Shown piece after piece: positions 14,520 to 22,967 of a stretch of DNA of 64,000 nucleotides; position 1 is the first letter of the stretch, and each line of letters begins with the position of its first letter. The notes beneath the pieces are model-generated. The model did not search any database and was not told the DNA's origin. It saw only the letters and a list, made by a program, of their open reading frames with translations. Source of the DNA: Stenotrophomonas maltophilia D457 (GTDB lineage: Bacteria; Pseudomonadota; Gammaproteobacteria; Xanthomonadales; Xanthomonadaceae); contig NC_017671.1 in the NCBI RefSeq assembly GCF_000284595.1, positions 1,335,001 through 1,399,000 of the forward strand. The letters run 5' to 3'. Position numbers and translations under genes: made by a program.

Positions 14520-14874
14520 CGGGGGCTTCCTCCTGTGCAGAGCATCCCACGCCAGGCACCCGCCAGTACGCTGAACCGGTTCAGGTGACTTTGCCGAACG
14601 AGGGCGAATGGCCCCACGAGCGCGCGGGGCCGCGACGCAGTCCTGGGTCATGCGCCCGTCACACCTGCGCGGTGCGACAACGTGTCGCAGCCAGAATCGG
14701 GCCTTTCCTGCGCTCGATCAATGTCAATGCCTTTCTTAAATGGTGGGTGACGGCCTAAAATTGAAAGGCTGACTCGACCCCACCTCCCTGCCTGTCTTCC
14801 GGACCGGTGGGACCGGCTTTTGGCCGGAACAGGCAGGGACGGGGAACGGCATTCCCTCGCAATTGGATCGACCG
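14520..14874. other. Intergenic region between the GyrI-like gene and cyoA
   Basis: 355 bases between divergent genes. The part next to the minus-strand gene holds its ribosome-binding site. The centre has an ANR/FNR-like box at 14714-14727, then an AT-rich stretch (14730-14765) where the cyo promoter probably lies, though no textbook -35/-10 pair is evident. Other minus-strand open frames here are not supported. Confidence 0.5.
14714..14727 (+). promoter_or_regulatory. Candidate ANR/FNR box upstream of cyoABCD
   Basis: TCGATCAATGTCAA matches the ANR/FNR consensus TTGAT-N4-GTCAA/ATCAA at nine of ten defined positions. In other gammaproteobacteria FNR/ANR represses the bo3 oxidase when oxygen is low, so the location is sensible. 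It has not been tested for information content against background. Confidence 0.45.
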
Positions 14875-15915
14875 ATGATTCCGTTGAAAACCCTTGGGCG
14901 CTGGTTGCGCCCGGGCCTGCTGCTGTCGTTGCTGGTGATGCTCACCGGTTGCGATGCGGTGGCCATCCTCAGTCCGAAGGGCCAGATCGGCCAGGATGAG
15001 AAGACCCTGCTGATCACGGCCACCGTGCTCATGCTGCTGGTCGTCATCCCGGTCATCATCATGACCCTGACGTTCGCGTGGAAGTATCGCGCCTCCAACA
15101 CCAAGGCCCGTTACGAGCCGAAGTGGTCCCACTCGACGGCGATCGAGGTGGTGGTGTGGTCCATTCCCTGCATGATCGTGCTGGTGCTGGCGGTCCTGAC
15201 CTGGCGTTCGTCGCACGCACTGGACCCGTATCGTCCGCTGGATTCGGACGTCAAGCCGGTCACCATCGAGGCGATCTCGCTGGACTGGAAGTGGCTGTTC
15301 ATCTATCCGGAAGAGAAGGTGGCGGTCGTCAACGAAATCAAGTTCCCGGTCAACACGCCGCTGAACTTCAAGATCACGTCCGATTCGGTGATGAATGCGT
15401 TCTTCATCCCGCACCTGGGCAGCATGATCTACTCGATGGCTGCGATGGAGACCAAGCTCCACCTGATCGCCAACGAGACCGGCGAATTCCCGGGCATGTC
15501 CTCGCACTACAGCGGCGCGGGCTTCGCCAAGATGCACTTCACCGCCTACTCGGTCACCGATGCCGAATACCGCCAGTGGCTGGACCAGGTCCGCGCCGGT
15601 GAGCAGACCCTGGACAAGGCCTCGTTCAAGGCGCTGGGTGAAGCACGCAACGCCGAGTGGTATCCGGTCACCTACTTCGGCAAGACCGAAGAAGGCCTGT
15701 TCGACTGGGTCATCGCCAAGCACATGGGCGACAACAAGCATTACGGCATGAAGCACTCGCATGCCGGTGCCGCCGCTGCCGATGCCGCCACCCATGAAGC
15801 GCACGAGGGCCATGCCCCCAGTGATGCGCATGATTCCAAGGAATCGGGTGAAAACCTGGATGCCAACGAACACGAACACGCAGGCCATGCCGGCCACGCG
15901 GGTTCGGGAGAATGA
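14875..15915 (+). CDS. cyoA: Cytochrome bo3 ubiquinol oxidase subunit II
   Basis: 346 residues from the ATG at 14875 (a TTG lies four codons upstream). Lipoprotein signal LVMLTGC with Cys26 as the lipidated residue. Two transmembrane helices follow (about 43-65 and 88-110), then a periplasmic cupredoxin domain ([41 protein letters not shown]). CuA ligands are absent, as expected for a quinol oxidase. The last ~60 residues form a His- and Glu-rich tail not found in E. coli CyoA (315 residues). This tail could bind copper or other metals. First gene of cyoABCD. Confidence 0.95.
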   Translation: MIPLKTLGRWLRPGLLLSLLVMLTGCDAVAILSPKGQIGQDEKTLLITATVLMLLVVIPVIIMTLTFAWKYRASNTKARYEPKWSHSTAIEVVVWSIPCMIVLVLAVLTWRSSHALDPYRPLDSDVKPVTIEAISLDWKWLFIYPEEKVAVVNEIKFPVNTPLNFKITSDSVMNAFFIPHLGSMIYSMAAMETKLHLIANETGEFPGMSSHYSGAGFAKMHFTAYSVTDAEYRQWLDQVRAGEQTLDKASFKALGEARNAEWYPVTYFGKTEEGLFDWVIAKHMGDNKHYGMKHSHAGAAAADAATHEAHEGHAPSDAHDSKESGENLDANEHEHAGHAGHAGSGE

Positions 15916-15917
15916 AC

Positions 15918-17915
15918 ATGTTGGGAAAACTCTCTCTTGAGTCGATCCCCCACGATCCGATCGTCCTGACGACGTTGATCGGCGCGGTTCTTGGTGGCCT
16001 GGGCGTCGTCGCCCTGATCACCAAGTTCAAGCTGTGGGGCTATCTGTGGAAGGAGTGGTTCACCTCGGTGGATCACAAGAAGATCGGCGTGATGTACCTC
16101 ATCGTCGCCTTCGTCATGCTGCTGCGCGGTTTCTCCGACGCCATCATGATGCGTACCCAGCAGGCCATCGCCGTCGGTGGCTCCGAGGGCTACCTGCCGC
16201 CGCACCACTACGACCAGATCTTCACCGCCCACGGCGTGATCATGATCTTCTTCGTGGCGATGCCGCTGATCACCGGCCTGATGAACCTGGCCGTGCCGCT
16301 GCAGATCGGTGCGCGCGACGTCGCGTTCCCGTTCGTCAACTCGCTCAGCTTCTGGCTGTTCGTGTCCGGTGCGGTGCTGATCATGCTGTCGCTGTGGATC
16401 GGTGAGTTCGCTGCCACCGGCTGGCTGGCATTCCCGCCACTGTCGGGCATCGAATATAGTCCAAGCGTCGGCATGGACTACTACATCTGGGGTCTACAGG
16501 TCGCAGGCCTGGGTACCACGCTGAGCGGTATCAACTTCTTCATCACCATCCTGAAGATGCGTACCCCCAGCATGAAGCTGATGCAGATGCCGGTGTTCAC
16601 CTGGACCGCCCTGGTGACCAACGTGCTGATCGTCGCTGCCTTCCCGGTGCTGACCATCACCCTGGTGCTGCTGACCCTGGACCGTTACCTGGGTACGCAC
16701 TTCTTCACCAATGACGGTGGCGGCAACGCCATGCTGTACATCAACCTGATCTGGATCTGGGGTCACCCGGAGGTGTACATCCTGGTCCTGCCGGCGTTCG
16801 GTGTGTTCTCCGAAGTCATCGCGACCTTCTCGCGCAAGGCGCTGTTCGGCTACAAGGGCATGGTCTACGCCACCGCCTGCATCGGCGTGCTGTCGTTCAT
16901 CGTGTGGCTGCACCACTTCTTCACCATGGGCTCCGGTGCCAACGTCAATGCCTTCTTCGGCATCACGACGATGATCATCTCGATCCCGACCGGCGTGAAG
17001 ATCTTCAACTGGCTGTTCACCATGTTCCGCGGCCGCGTGCACTTCACCACCCCGGTGCTGTGGACCATCGGCTTCATGGTCACCTTCGTCATCGGCGGCA
17101 TGACCGGCGTGATGCTGGCGATCCCGGCCATCGACTTCGTGCTGCACAACAGCCTGTTCCTGATCGCCCACTTCCACAACGTCATCATCGGCGGCGTGGT
17201 GTTCGGCATGTTCGCCGGCATCACCTACTGGTGGCCGAAGATGTTCGGCTTCCGCCTCAATGAGTTCTGGGGCAAGTGCGCGTTCTGGTGCTGGTTCATC
17301 GGCTTCTACGTGACCTTCATGCCGATGTACGTGCTGGGCTTCATGGGCATGACCCGTCGCCTGCAGAGCACGGTCAACCCGGCCTATGAGCCGCTGCTGC
17401 TGATCGCCGCCGCAGGTGCCTTCATCGTTGGCGCCGGCATCCTGTGTCAGATCATCCAGGTGGCCGTCTCGATCCGCGACCGCAAGAAGACCGTCGACCT
17501 GACCGGCGACCCGTGGGATGCCCGTACGCTGGAGTGGGAAACCTCTTCGCCGCCGGCCTTCTACAACTTCGGCACGCTGCCGGAAGTCACCGAGCTGGAC
17601 GATTTCTGGGAGCGCAAGCAGCGCGGTGAAGCCTGGCCGAAGCCGGCCAAGTACACCGACATCCACATGCCGCGCAACACCGGCACGGGCGTTGTCATCG
17701 GTGCCTTCAGCCTGGTGTTCGGCTTCGCGATGATCTGGCACATCTGGTGGCTGGCCATCGTCGGCTTCGTCGGCATGATCGCCACGTTCATCTACCGCAC
17801 CTTCGACCAGGACGTGGACTACTGGGTCCCGGCCGCCGAGGTGGAACGCATCGAGAACGAACACCGCAAGCACCTGGAAGCCCAGGGCCTGGTGAAGTCG
17901 GAGCTGAAGGCATGA
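15918..17915 (+). CDS. cyoB: Cytochrome bo3 ubiquinol oxidase subunit I
   Basis: 665 residues. The start at 15918 ([11 protein letters not shown]) aligns with E. coli CyoB and sits 7 bases after GGGAG. An ATG at 15912 overlapping the cyoA stop is too close to that site. It is a heme-copper oxidase with many transmembrane helices. Visible ligand motifs are HGVIMIFF (low-spin heme), WGHPEVY (CuB His cross-linked to Tyr), LHHFFTMG (CuB His pair) and [11 protein letters not shown] (heme ligands). It oxidises ubiquinol, reduces oxygen to water and pumps protons across the inner membrane. Confidence 0.97.
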   Translation: MLGKLSLESIPHDPIVLTTLIGAVLGGLGVVALITKFKLWGYLWKEWFTSVDHKKIGVMYLIVAFVMLLRGFSDAIMMRTQQAIAVGGSEGYLPPHHYDQIFTAHGVIMIFFVAMPLITGLMNLAVPLQIGARDVAFPFVNSLSFWLFVSGAVLIMLSLWIGEFAATGWLAFPPLSGIEYSPSVGMDYYIWGLQVAGLGTTLSGINFFITILKMRTPSMKLMQMPVFTWTALVTNVLIVAAFPVLTITLVLLTLDRYLGTHFFTNDGGGNAMLYINLIWIWGHPEVYILVLPAFGVFSEVIATFSRKALFGYKGMVYATACIGVLSFIVWLHHFFTMGSGANVNAFFGITTMIISIPTGVKIFNWLFTMFRGRVHFTTPVLWTIGFMVTFVIGGMTGVMLAIPAIDFVLHNSLFLIAHFHNVIIGGVVFGMFAGITYWWPKMFGFRLNEFWGKCAFWCWFIGFYVTFMPMYVLGFMGMTRRLQSTVNPAYEPLLLIAAAGAFIVGAGILCQIIQVAVSIRDRKKTVDLTGDPWDARTLEWETSSPPAFYNFGTLPEVTELDDFWERKQRGEAWPKPAKYTDIHMPRNTGTGVVIGAFSLVFGFAMIWHIWWLAIVGFVGMIATFIYRTFDQDVDYWVPAAEVERIENEHRKHLEAQGLVKSELKA

Positions 17916-18550
17916 GCACCAATACCTCGACCCTGAGCCACGGGCACGCCGCGCACGCGGCGGCCCATGGCCATGACGACCACGAGCACCACGACACCGG
18001 CGGCAACACCGTCTTCGGTTTCTGGGTGTACCTGATGAGCGACTGCCTCATCTTCGCCTCGCTGTTCGCCACCTACGTGGTGCTGGCAGGCGGTACCGAT
18101 GGTGGCCCGACCGCGAAGGACCTGTTCGAACTGCCGTTCGTGGCGTGGGAAACCGCGCTGCTGCTGACCTCGTCGCTGACCTTCGGCCTGGGCATGATCG
18201 CCATGCACCGCAAGCAGGTTGGCCAGATGTTCCTGTGGCTGGCGGTTACCTGGCTGCTGGGCTTCGGCTTCATGTGCATGGAAGTCTATGAGTTCCAGCA
18301 CCTGATCCATCAGGGCTACGGTCCGGACCGCAGTGCCTTCCTGTCGGCGTTCTTCGCCCTGGTCGGCACCCACGGCCTGCACGTCAGCGCCGGCCTGCTG
18401 TGGCTGCTGGTGATGTTCGTGCAGCTGAAGAAGTACGGCCTGACCCCGACCAACAAGACCCGCATGGCGTGCCTGAGCCTGTTCTGGCACTTCCTGGACC
18501 TGATCTGGATCGGCGTGTTCTCCGTCGTCTACCTCAATGGAGCGCTGTAA
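17912..18550 (+). CDS. cyoC: Cytochrome bo3 ubiquinol oxidase subunit III
   Basis: 212 residues, start ATG overlapping the cyoB stop by four bases (ATGA), with AAGG upstream. A His-rich N-terminus ([18 protein letters not shown]) precedes five transmembrane helices. [22 protein letters not shown] and [13 protein letters not shown] are typical of COX3/CyoC. It is a structural subunit near the proton entry path. Confidence 0.95.
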   Translation: MSTNTSTLSHGHAAHAAAHGHDDHEHHDTGGNTVFGFWVYLMSDCLIFASLFATYVVLAGGTDGGPTAKDLFELPFVAWETALLLTSSLTFGLGMIAMHRKQVGQMFLWLAVTWLLGFGFMCMEVYEFQHLIHQGYGPDRSAFLSAFFALVGTHGLHVSAGLLWLLVMFVQLKKYGLTPTNKTRMACLSLFWHFLDLIWIGVFSVVYLNGAL

Positions 18551-18891
18551 TGGCACATGACAACCACGCACACGACCACGGCACCGGCGGCGAAAGCCAC
18601 GGCAGCGTGAAGTCGTACCTGATCGGCTTCGTGCTGGCGGTGGTGCTGACCGTCATCCCGTTCTGGATGGTGATGTCGGGTGATTTCTCGCGCACCGTCA
18701 ACGGTGTGGTGATCGCGGTCACCGCGGTGCTGCAGATGCTGGTCCACCTGGTGTTCTTCCTGCATCTGGACCGCTCTTCGGAAAGCCGCTGGAACGTCAA
18801 CGCTGCGGCCTTCACCGTTGTGGTGATCGGCATCATCGTGATCGGCACCCTGTGGGTCATGCACAACATGAACGTGCACATGATGCACTGA
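18550..18891 (+). CDS. cyoD: Cytochrome bo3 ubiquinol oxidase subunit IV
   Basis: 113 residues, start overlapping the cyoC stop by one base (TAATG). It has a short His-rich N-terminus, then three transmembrane helices, with LQMLVHLVFFLHLD diagnostic of CyoD. It assists assembly of the oxidase. A cyoE heme O synthase gene does not follow here and must lie elsewhere. A strong terminator closes the operon. Confidence 0.95.
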   Translation: MAHDNHAHDHGTGGESHGSVKSYLIGFVLAVVLTVIPFWMVMSGDFSRTVNGVVIAVTAVLQMLVHLVFFLHLDRSSESRWNVNAAAFTVVVIGIIVIGTLWVMHNMNVHMMH

Positions 18892-18913
18892 CGTCCTCGC
18901 GACGTTGCCACGC

Positions 18914-18941
18914 AGAAAGGCCGCCCTCGGGCGGCCTTTCT
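18914..18941 (+). terminator. Terminator of the cyoABCD operon
   Basis: AGAAAGGCCGCC pairs perfectly with GGCGGCCTTTCT around a CTCG loop and is followed by GTTTG. It begins 23 bases after the cyoD stop. Confidence 0.88.
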
Positions 18942-18980
18942 GTTTGCTGTGGTTGCGCGTTTCGTGCACCCACCAGGCTG

Positions 18981-19172
18981 GTAGTGCCGGCCGCTGGCCG
19001 GCAATTACGCGAAGCCGGCCAGCGGCCGGCTCTACCAGGAGATCCACGCCATGCGTGGAAGGGGTCAGAGCCCTTGCCTGTGCAAGAGATCCCACCCGGC
19101 ATGGCCGGCACAGGGTGGTAGTGCCGGCCGCTGGCCGGCAATTACGCGAAGCCGGCCAGCGGCCGGCTCTAC
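18981..19172. repeat. Two SMAG (GTAG) inverted-repeat dimers in tandem
   Basis: Arms 18981-19002 and 19014-19035 form one inverted pair, and 19118-19139 and 19151-19172 a second, nearly identical pair. Each arm is GTAGTGCCGGCCGCTGGCC-type, beginning or ending in GTAG/CTAC. The repeat period is 137 bases and includes the CCACGCCATGCGTGG hairpin that follows each pair. So the second copy arose by tandem duplication. Confidence 0.92.
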
Positions 19173-19197
19173 CAGGAGATCCACGCCATGCGTGGAT

Positions 19198-19236
19198 GGG
19201 GTCAGATCCCTTGCCTGCGGCAAGGGATCTGACCCC
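19198..19236. repeat. Perfect palindromic repeat (GGGGTCAGATCCC type), bidirectional terminator
   Basis: An 18-bp perfect stem with a 3-base loop lies between the convergent cyo and GGDEF/EAL genes. The same element type, with a slightly different tip, occurs at 32145-32185. Its position suggests it stops transcription from both sides. Confidence 0.85.
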
Positions 19237-19248
19237 GGACCTGGCGCC

Positions 19249-21306
19249 TCACCCCACCCGGCGCAGGAATTCCTCGGCGTCCATCGGTCGACCCAGGTGG
19301 TAACCCTGCAACTGATCACACCCCAGTTCGCTCAGGTACTCGCGCTGCGCCTGCGTCTCCACGCCCTCGGCCACCACCTGCAGCTGCAGGGTGCGGCCCA
19401 GCGCGATGATCGACGAGACGATGGCGGCGTCCTCGTCATTGCGCTCCAGGTCGTGCACGAACGCACGGTCGATCTTCAGTTCGGTGGCCGGCATGCGCTT
19501 GAGGTACAGCAGGCTGGAATAGCCGGTGCCGAAATCATCGATGGCGATGTGCACGCCCATCGCGGTCAGGTCGTTGAGAATCGCGAGGCTGGCATCGACG
19601 TCCTTCATCGCCGTGGTCTCGGTGATCTCCAGGGTCAGCCGCGCCGGTTCGATCCGGTGCCGGTGCAGCACCTCGCGCACGCTGTCCAGCAGTGCCGGCG
19701 AGGCGAACTGCAGCGGCGAGAGGTTCACCGCCATTGTCCATTCCGTATGCCCGGCCTGGTGCCATGCCCGCAGCTGCGCACAGGCGCGGTCCAATACCCA
19801 GTCACCGATCGGCAGGATCAGGCCGCTGCGCTCGGCAATGGGGATGAACACGTCCGGCGCCAGCAGTCCCAGCTCCGGGTGCTGCCAGCGCAGCAGCGCT
19901 TCGGCCCCGGTGGCCGGTGCGCCGGCGGCAGGGAACTTGGGCTGGTAATGCAGGATCAGTTCGTCGCGGGCGATGGCCTTGCGCAGGTCCTGCAGCAGGC
20001 GCAGCTGGCGGTTGGCACTGAGCTGCATCGACGGGGTGAAGAAGGTGTAGCCGTTCCGCCCGGTTTCTTTGGTGTGGTACATCGCCGCATCGGCGTGGGC
20101 CATCAGCTCGCGCTCGTTGCCGGCGTCATCCGGGTACAGGGCAATGCCCAGGCTGGCGCTGACCTGCAGTTCGGCCGCATCCAGCAGGAACGGTTCGCCG
20201 GCCGCGGCGATGATGCGCTCGGCCACCACCACCGCATCGTCGGGAATGTCGATGGCCAGCACGATCACGAACTCATCGCCGCCGAGGCGGGCCAACGTAT
20301 CCTGCGGTCGCAGCTGGCCGCCGATGCGCTGTGCCACCGCCACCAGCAGGCGGTCGCCGAGCTGGTGGCCGTACGCATCATTGACCGCCTTGAAGCCGTC
20401 CAGGTCGCAGAACATCACCGCCACTGCATGGTTGCGGCGCCGCGCCTTCTCGATGGCCTGCTCGATGCGGTCCTGCAGCAGCATGCGGTTGGGCAGCTGG
20501 GTCAACGGGTCGTGCAGCGCGGCCTGGATCAGCTTGTCGTTGGCGTGCGCCAGCGAATCGGCCAGCAGCCCGGTGCGCACGCGCATCTGCCGGTCGAACA
20601 GCGAGGCGACCAGGGCGATGCCCAGCGTGGCCACGGTGGTGACGATCACCAGCACCGCCAGCCAGCGCGTGTCGATGCCGCCACTGCCGACGGCGCCACA
20701 GATGCTGCCTTCGGGGAAGCGCGCCGCCGCCATGCCGGTGTAATGCATGCCGACGACGGCCAGGCCCATCACCAGCGAAGCAAGCGCGCGCAGCAGCAGG
20801 GTGTTGCGCCGCTCGGCGCGCAGGCGGAAGGCGATCCACAGTGCGGCGCCGGCGGCACCGATGGCCACCGCGATGGACGCGGCAAACCAGCCCGGGTGGT
20901 AGTCGATGCCGGGCTGCATGCGCATCGCCGCCATGCCCAGGTAATGCATGGTGGCGATGCCCAGGCCCATCAGCACGGCCCCGGCCAGCAGCCGGCGCCA
21001 CGGCAGGCTGGGCCGCGACACCAGCCACAGCGCATACGCCGAGGCGCCGATCGAGACCGCCAGCGAGTACAGGGTGATGCCAAGGTCGTAACCCACCGGA
21101 ATCGGCAGGTCGAAGGCGAGCATGCCGATGAAGTGCATCGACCAGATGCCCAGGCCCATGGCCGCCGCGCCGCCGGCCAGCCACCAGCGGGCCACGCGAC
21201 CCTCGGCCGTGGCCAGGCGCCCGGCCATGTCCAGCGCCGTGTACGAAGCAAGAATGGCCACCAGCAGGGAGATGATGACCAGGCTCTGACTGTAGCTGCC
21301 AGTCAT
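19249..21306 (-). CDS. MHYT-GGDEF-EAL membrane protein: cyclic-di-GMP cyclase/phosphodiesterase
   Basis: 685 residues. Residues 1-240 form a seven-helix MHYT sensor with SMHFIGM (57-63), TMHYLGM (119-125) and GMHYTGM (186-192), proposed to bind copper and sense a diatomic gas or redox signal. A GGDEF domain follows with an intact GGDEF at 342-346 and an inhibitory-site RPQD at 333-336, so feedback-inhibited cyclase activity is plausible. The EAL domain (~445-680) keeps EALLRW (469-), NLSPLQF, DDFGTGYSS and EGVET, consistent with phosphodiesterase activity. It resembles MucR/YkoW-type proteins. The start is the ATG at 21306; the upstream site is weak. Confidence 0.9.
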   Translation of the reverse strand: MTGSYSQSLVIISLLVAILASYTALDMAGRLATAEGRVARWWLAGGAAAMGLGIWSMHFIGMLAFDLPIPVGYDLGITLYSLAVSIGASAYALWLVSRPSLPWRRLLAGAVLMGLGIATMHYLGMAAMRMQPGIDYHPGWFAASIAVAIGAAGAALWIAFRLRAERRNTLLLRALASLVMGLAVVGMHYTGMAAARFPEGSICGAVGSGGIDTRWLAVLVIVTTVATLGIALVASLFDRQMRVRTGLLADSLAHANDKLIQAALHDPLTQLPNRMLLQDRIEQAIEKARRRNHAVAVMFCDLDGFKAVNDAYGHQLGDRLLVAVAQRIGGQLRPQDTLARLGGDEFVIVLAIDIPDDAVVVAERIIAAAGEPFLLDAAELQVSASLGIALYPDDAGNERELMAHADAAMYHTKETGRNGYTFFTPSMQLSANRQLRLLQDLRKAIARDELILHYQPKFPAAGAPATGAEALLRWQHPELGLLAPDVFIPIAERSGLILPIGDWVLDRACAQLRAWHQAGHTEWTMAVNLSPLQFASPALLDSVREVLHRHRIEPARLTLEITETTAMKDVDASLAILNDLTAMGVHIAIDDFGTGYSSLLYLKRMPATELKIDRAFVHDLERNDEDAAIVSSIIALGRTLQLQVVAEGVETQAQREYLSELGCDQLQGYHLGRPMDAEEFLRRVG

Positions 21307-21455
21307 GATGAATCCAGTGGGGGAGGGAGGGGCGCCCGCAAGGCGCACGCCCGCGACCCCTATCGGCGCAGGTGGGCAGGACTTGAGTGGTCGCAGCACC
21401 TGCGACCCGGCTCGGCTATCCTGCCACGCCTGTTCCCGTTGCTGGAAATCATCCG

Positions 21456-22832
21456 ATGGCAAAAGCCCGCACCGCCTACGTCTGCAATGAATGCGGCGCC
21501 GAATTCAGCAAGTGGCAGGGCCAGTGCACCGAGTGCAACGCCTGGAACTCGCTGTCGGAGATCGTGCTGGAAAGCGCGGCGGCGGCCAAGGCGCCGGCTT
21601 CGCGCCGGGCCGGCTGGGCCGGCAAGATCGACCCGCCGAAGATCACCGCCCTGAAGGACGTGGAGCAGACCGAGCATCGCCGGGTCTCCACCGGCATCGG
21701 CGAGTTCGACCGGGTGCTGGGCGGTGGCCTGGTCGAGGGCGCGGTGGTGCTGGTCGGTGGCGATCCGGGCATCGGCAAGTCGACCCTGCTGCTGCAGGCG
21801 GTGGCGAAGATGGCGGCCGAACTGCCGGTGCTGTACGTCACCGGCGAGGAATCGCTGGCGCAGGTCGCCGGCCGCGCGCACCGCCTGGAGTTGCCGCTGG
21901 ACGGGGTCAACGCGCTGGCCGAGACCGGGGTCGAATCGATCCTGCAGCATGCGTCCAAGGCCGGCCCGCGGCTGATCGTGGCCGACTCCGTGCAGACCCT
22001 GTGGACCGAGAGCCTGACCGCTGCGCCGGGATCGGTCAGCCAGGTGCGCGAGAGCGCGGCGCGGCTGGTACGGTTCGCCAAGGAGACCGGCACCGCCGTG
22101 TTCCTGGTCGGCCACGTAACCAAGGAGGGCGGCATCGCCGGTCCGCGCGTGCTCGAGCACATGGTCGATGCGGTGCTGTATTTCGAGGGCGAGAGCGGCA
22201 GCCGCTTCCGCCTGCTGCGCGCGTTCAAGAACCGCTTCGGTGCGGTCAACGAACTGGGCGTGTTCGCGATGGGCGACAAGGGCCTGAAGGAGGTCTCCAA
22301 CCCATCGGCGATCTTCCTGTCCGGCGGCAGCACCCATCAGCCGGGAAGCTGCGTGATGGTCACCCGCGAGGGCACCCGGCCGCTGCTGGTGGAGGTGCAG
22401 GCGCTGGTCGATGCGTCGCCGCTGTCGAATCCGCGCCGTGTCGCGGTCGGCCTGGAGCAGAACCGCCTGGCCATGCTGCTGGCGGTACTGCATCGCCACG
22501 GCGGCGTGCTGGTCGGCGACCAGGACGTGTTCGTCAACGTGGTCGGTGGCATCCGCGTGCAGGAAACCGCCGCCGACCTGCCGGTGCTGCTGGCCGTATT
22601 GTCCTCGCTGCAGGACCGGCCGCTGGCGGAAAAGACGATTGCGTTCGGCGAGGTGGGGCTGTCCGGCGAGATCCGGCCGGTGCCCAATGGCGAAGACCGC
22701 CTGCGCGAGGCCGCCACCCATGGCTTCAAGCGCGCCATCGTGCCCAAGGCCAATGCACCCAAGGGCGGATCGGTGAAAGGCATGGAAGTGATCGCGGTGG
22801 AGCGCCTGTCCGAGGCCATCGACGCGGCGTGA
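21456..22832 (+). CDS. radA: DNA repair protein RadA
   Basis: 458 residues. N-terminal zinc finger C10-x2-C13...C24-x2-C27, RecA-like ATPase with Walker A GGDPGIGKST, the RadA-specific KNRFG motif (KNRFGAVNELG), and a Lon-like C-terminal domain. It promotes branch migration of recombination intermediates in the cytoplasm. It is divergent from the GGDEF/EAL gene. A hairpin at 22923-22942 ends its transcript. Confidence 0.95.
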   Translation: MAKARTAYVCNECGAEFSKWQGQCTECNAWNSLSEIVLESAAAAKAPASRRAGWAGKIDPPKITALKDVEQTEHRRVSTGIGEFDRVLGGGLVEGAVVLVGGDPGIGKSTLLLQAVAKMAAELPVLYVTGEESLAQVAGRAHRLELPLDGVNALAETGVESILQHASKAGPRLIVADSVQTLWTESLTAAPGSVSQVRESAARLVRFAKETGTAVFLVGHVTKEGGIAGPRVLEHMVDAVLYFEGESGSRFRLLRAFKNRFGAVNELGVFAMGDKGLKEVSNPSAIFLSGGSTHQPGSCVMVTREGTRPLLVEVQALVDASPLSNPRRVAVGLEQNRLAMLLAVLHRHGGVLVGDQDVFVNVVGGIRVQETAADLPVLLAVLSSLQDRPLAEKTIAFGEVGLSGEIRPVPNGEDRLREAATHGFKRAIVPKANAPKGGSVKGMEVIAVERLSEAIDAA

Positions 22833-22922
22833 GGCACGGGGGGGACTGCTGCGGGGCCTGCCTCCACATACGTCATATACGGCAACGGTCAGGCTGGCTG
22901 TGCTAGTTTTTCCCGCTCGACG

Positions 22923-22942
22923 AAGGCGCCCTCTGGCGCCTT
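22923..22942 (+). terminator. Terminator hairpin after radA
   Basis: AAGGCGCC-CTCT-GGCGCCTT, an 8-bp perfect stem followed by TCC. It sits just upstream of the ribosome-binding site of the HSP90-like gene, so it could also modulate that gene. Confidence 0.6.
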
Positions 22943-22967
22943 TCCGTGCCCAGGAGTAAACGATTAC

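Noticed and set aside
16494..17873. 459-residue minus-strand frame opposite cyoB
   Set aside because: Acidic His/Asp-rich shadow of a membrane protein; cyoB is unmistakable on the plus strand.
18981..19172. CRISPR array
   Set aside because: Only two repeat units with internal inverted symmetry and no unique equal-length spacers; these are SMAG elements.
19051..21654. 867-residue plus-strand open frame opposite the GGDEF/EAL gene
   Set aside because: It begins inside SMAG repeats and lies antisense to a protein with intact MHYT, GGDEF and EAL motifs.
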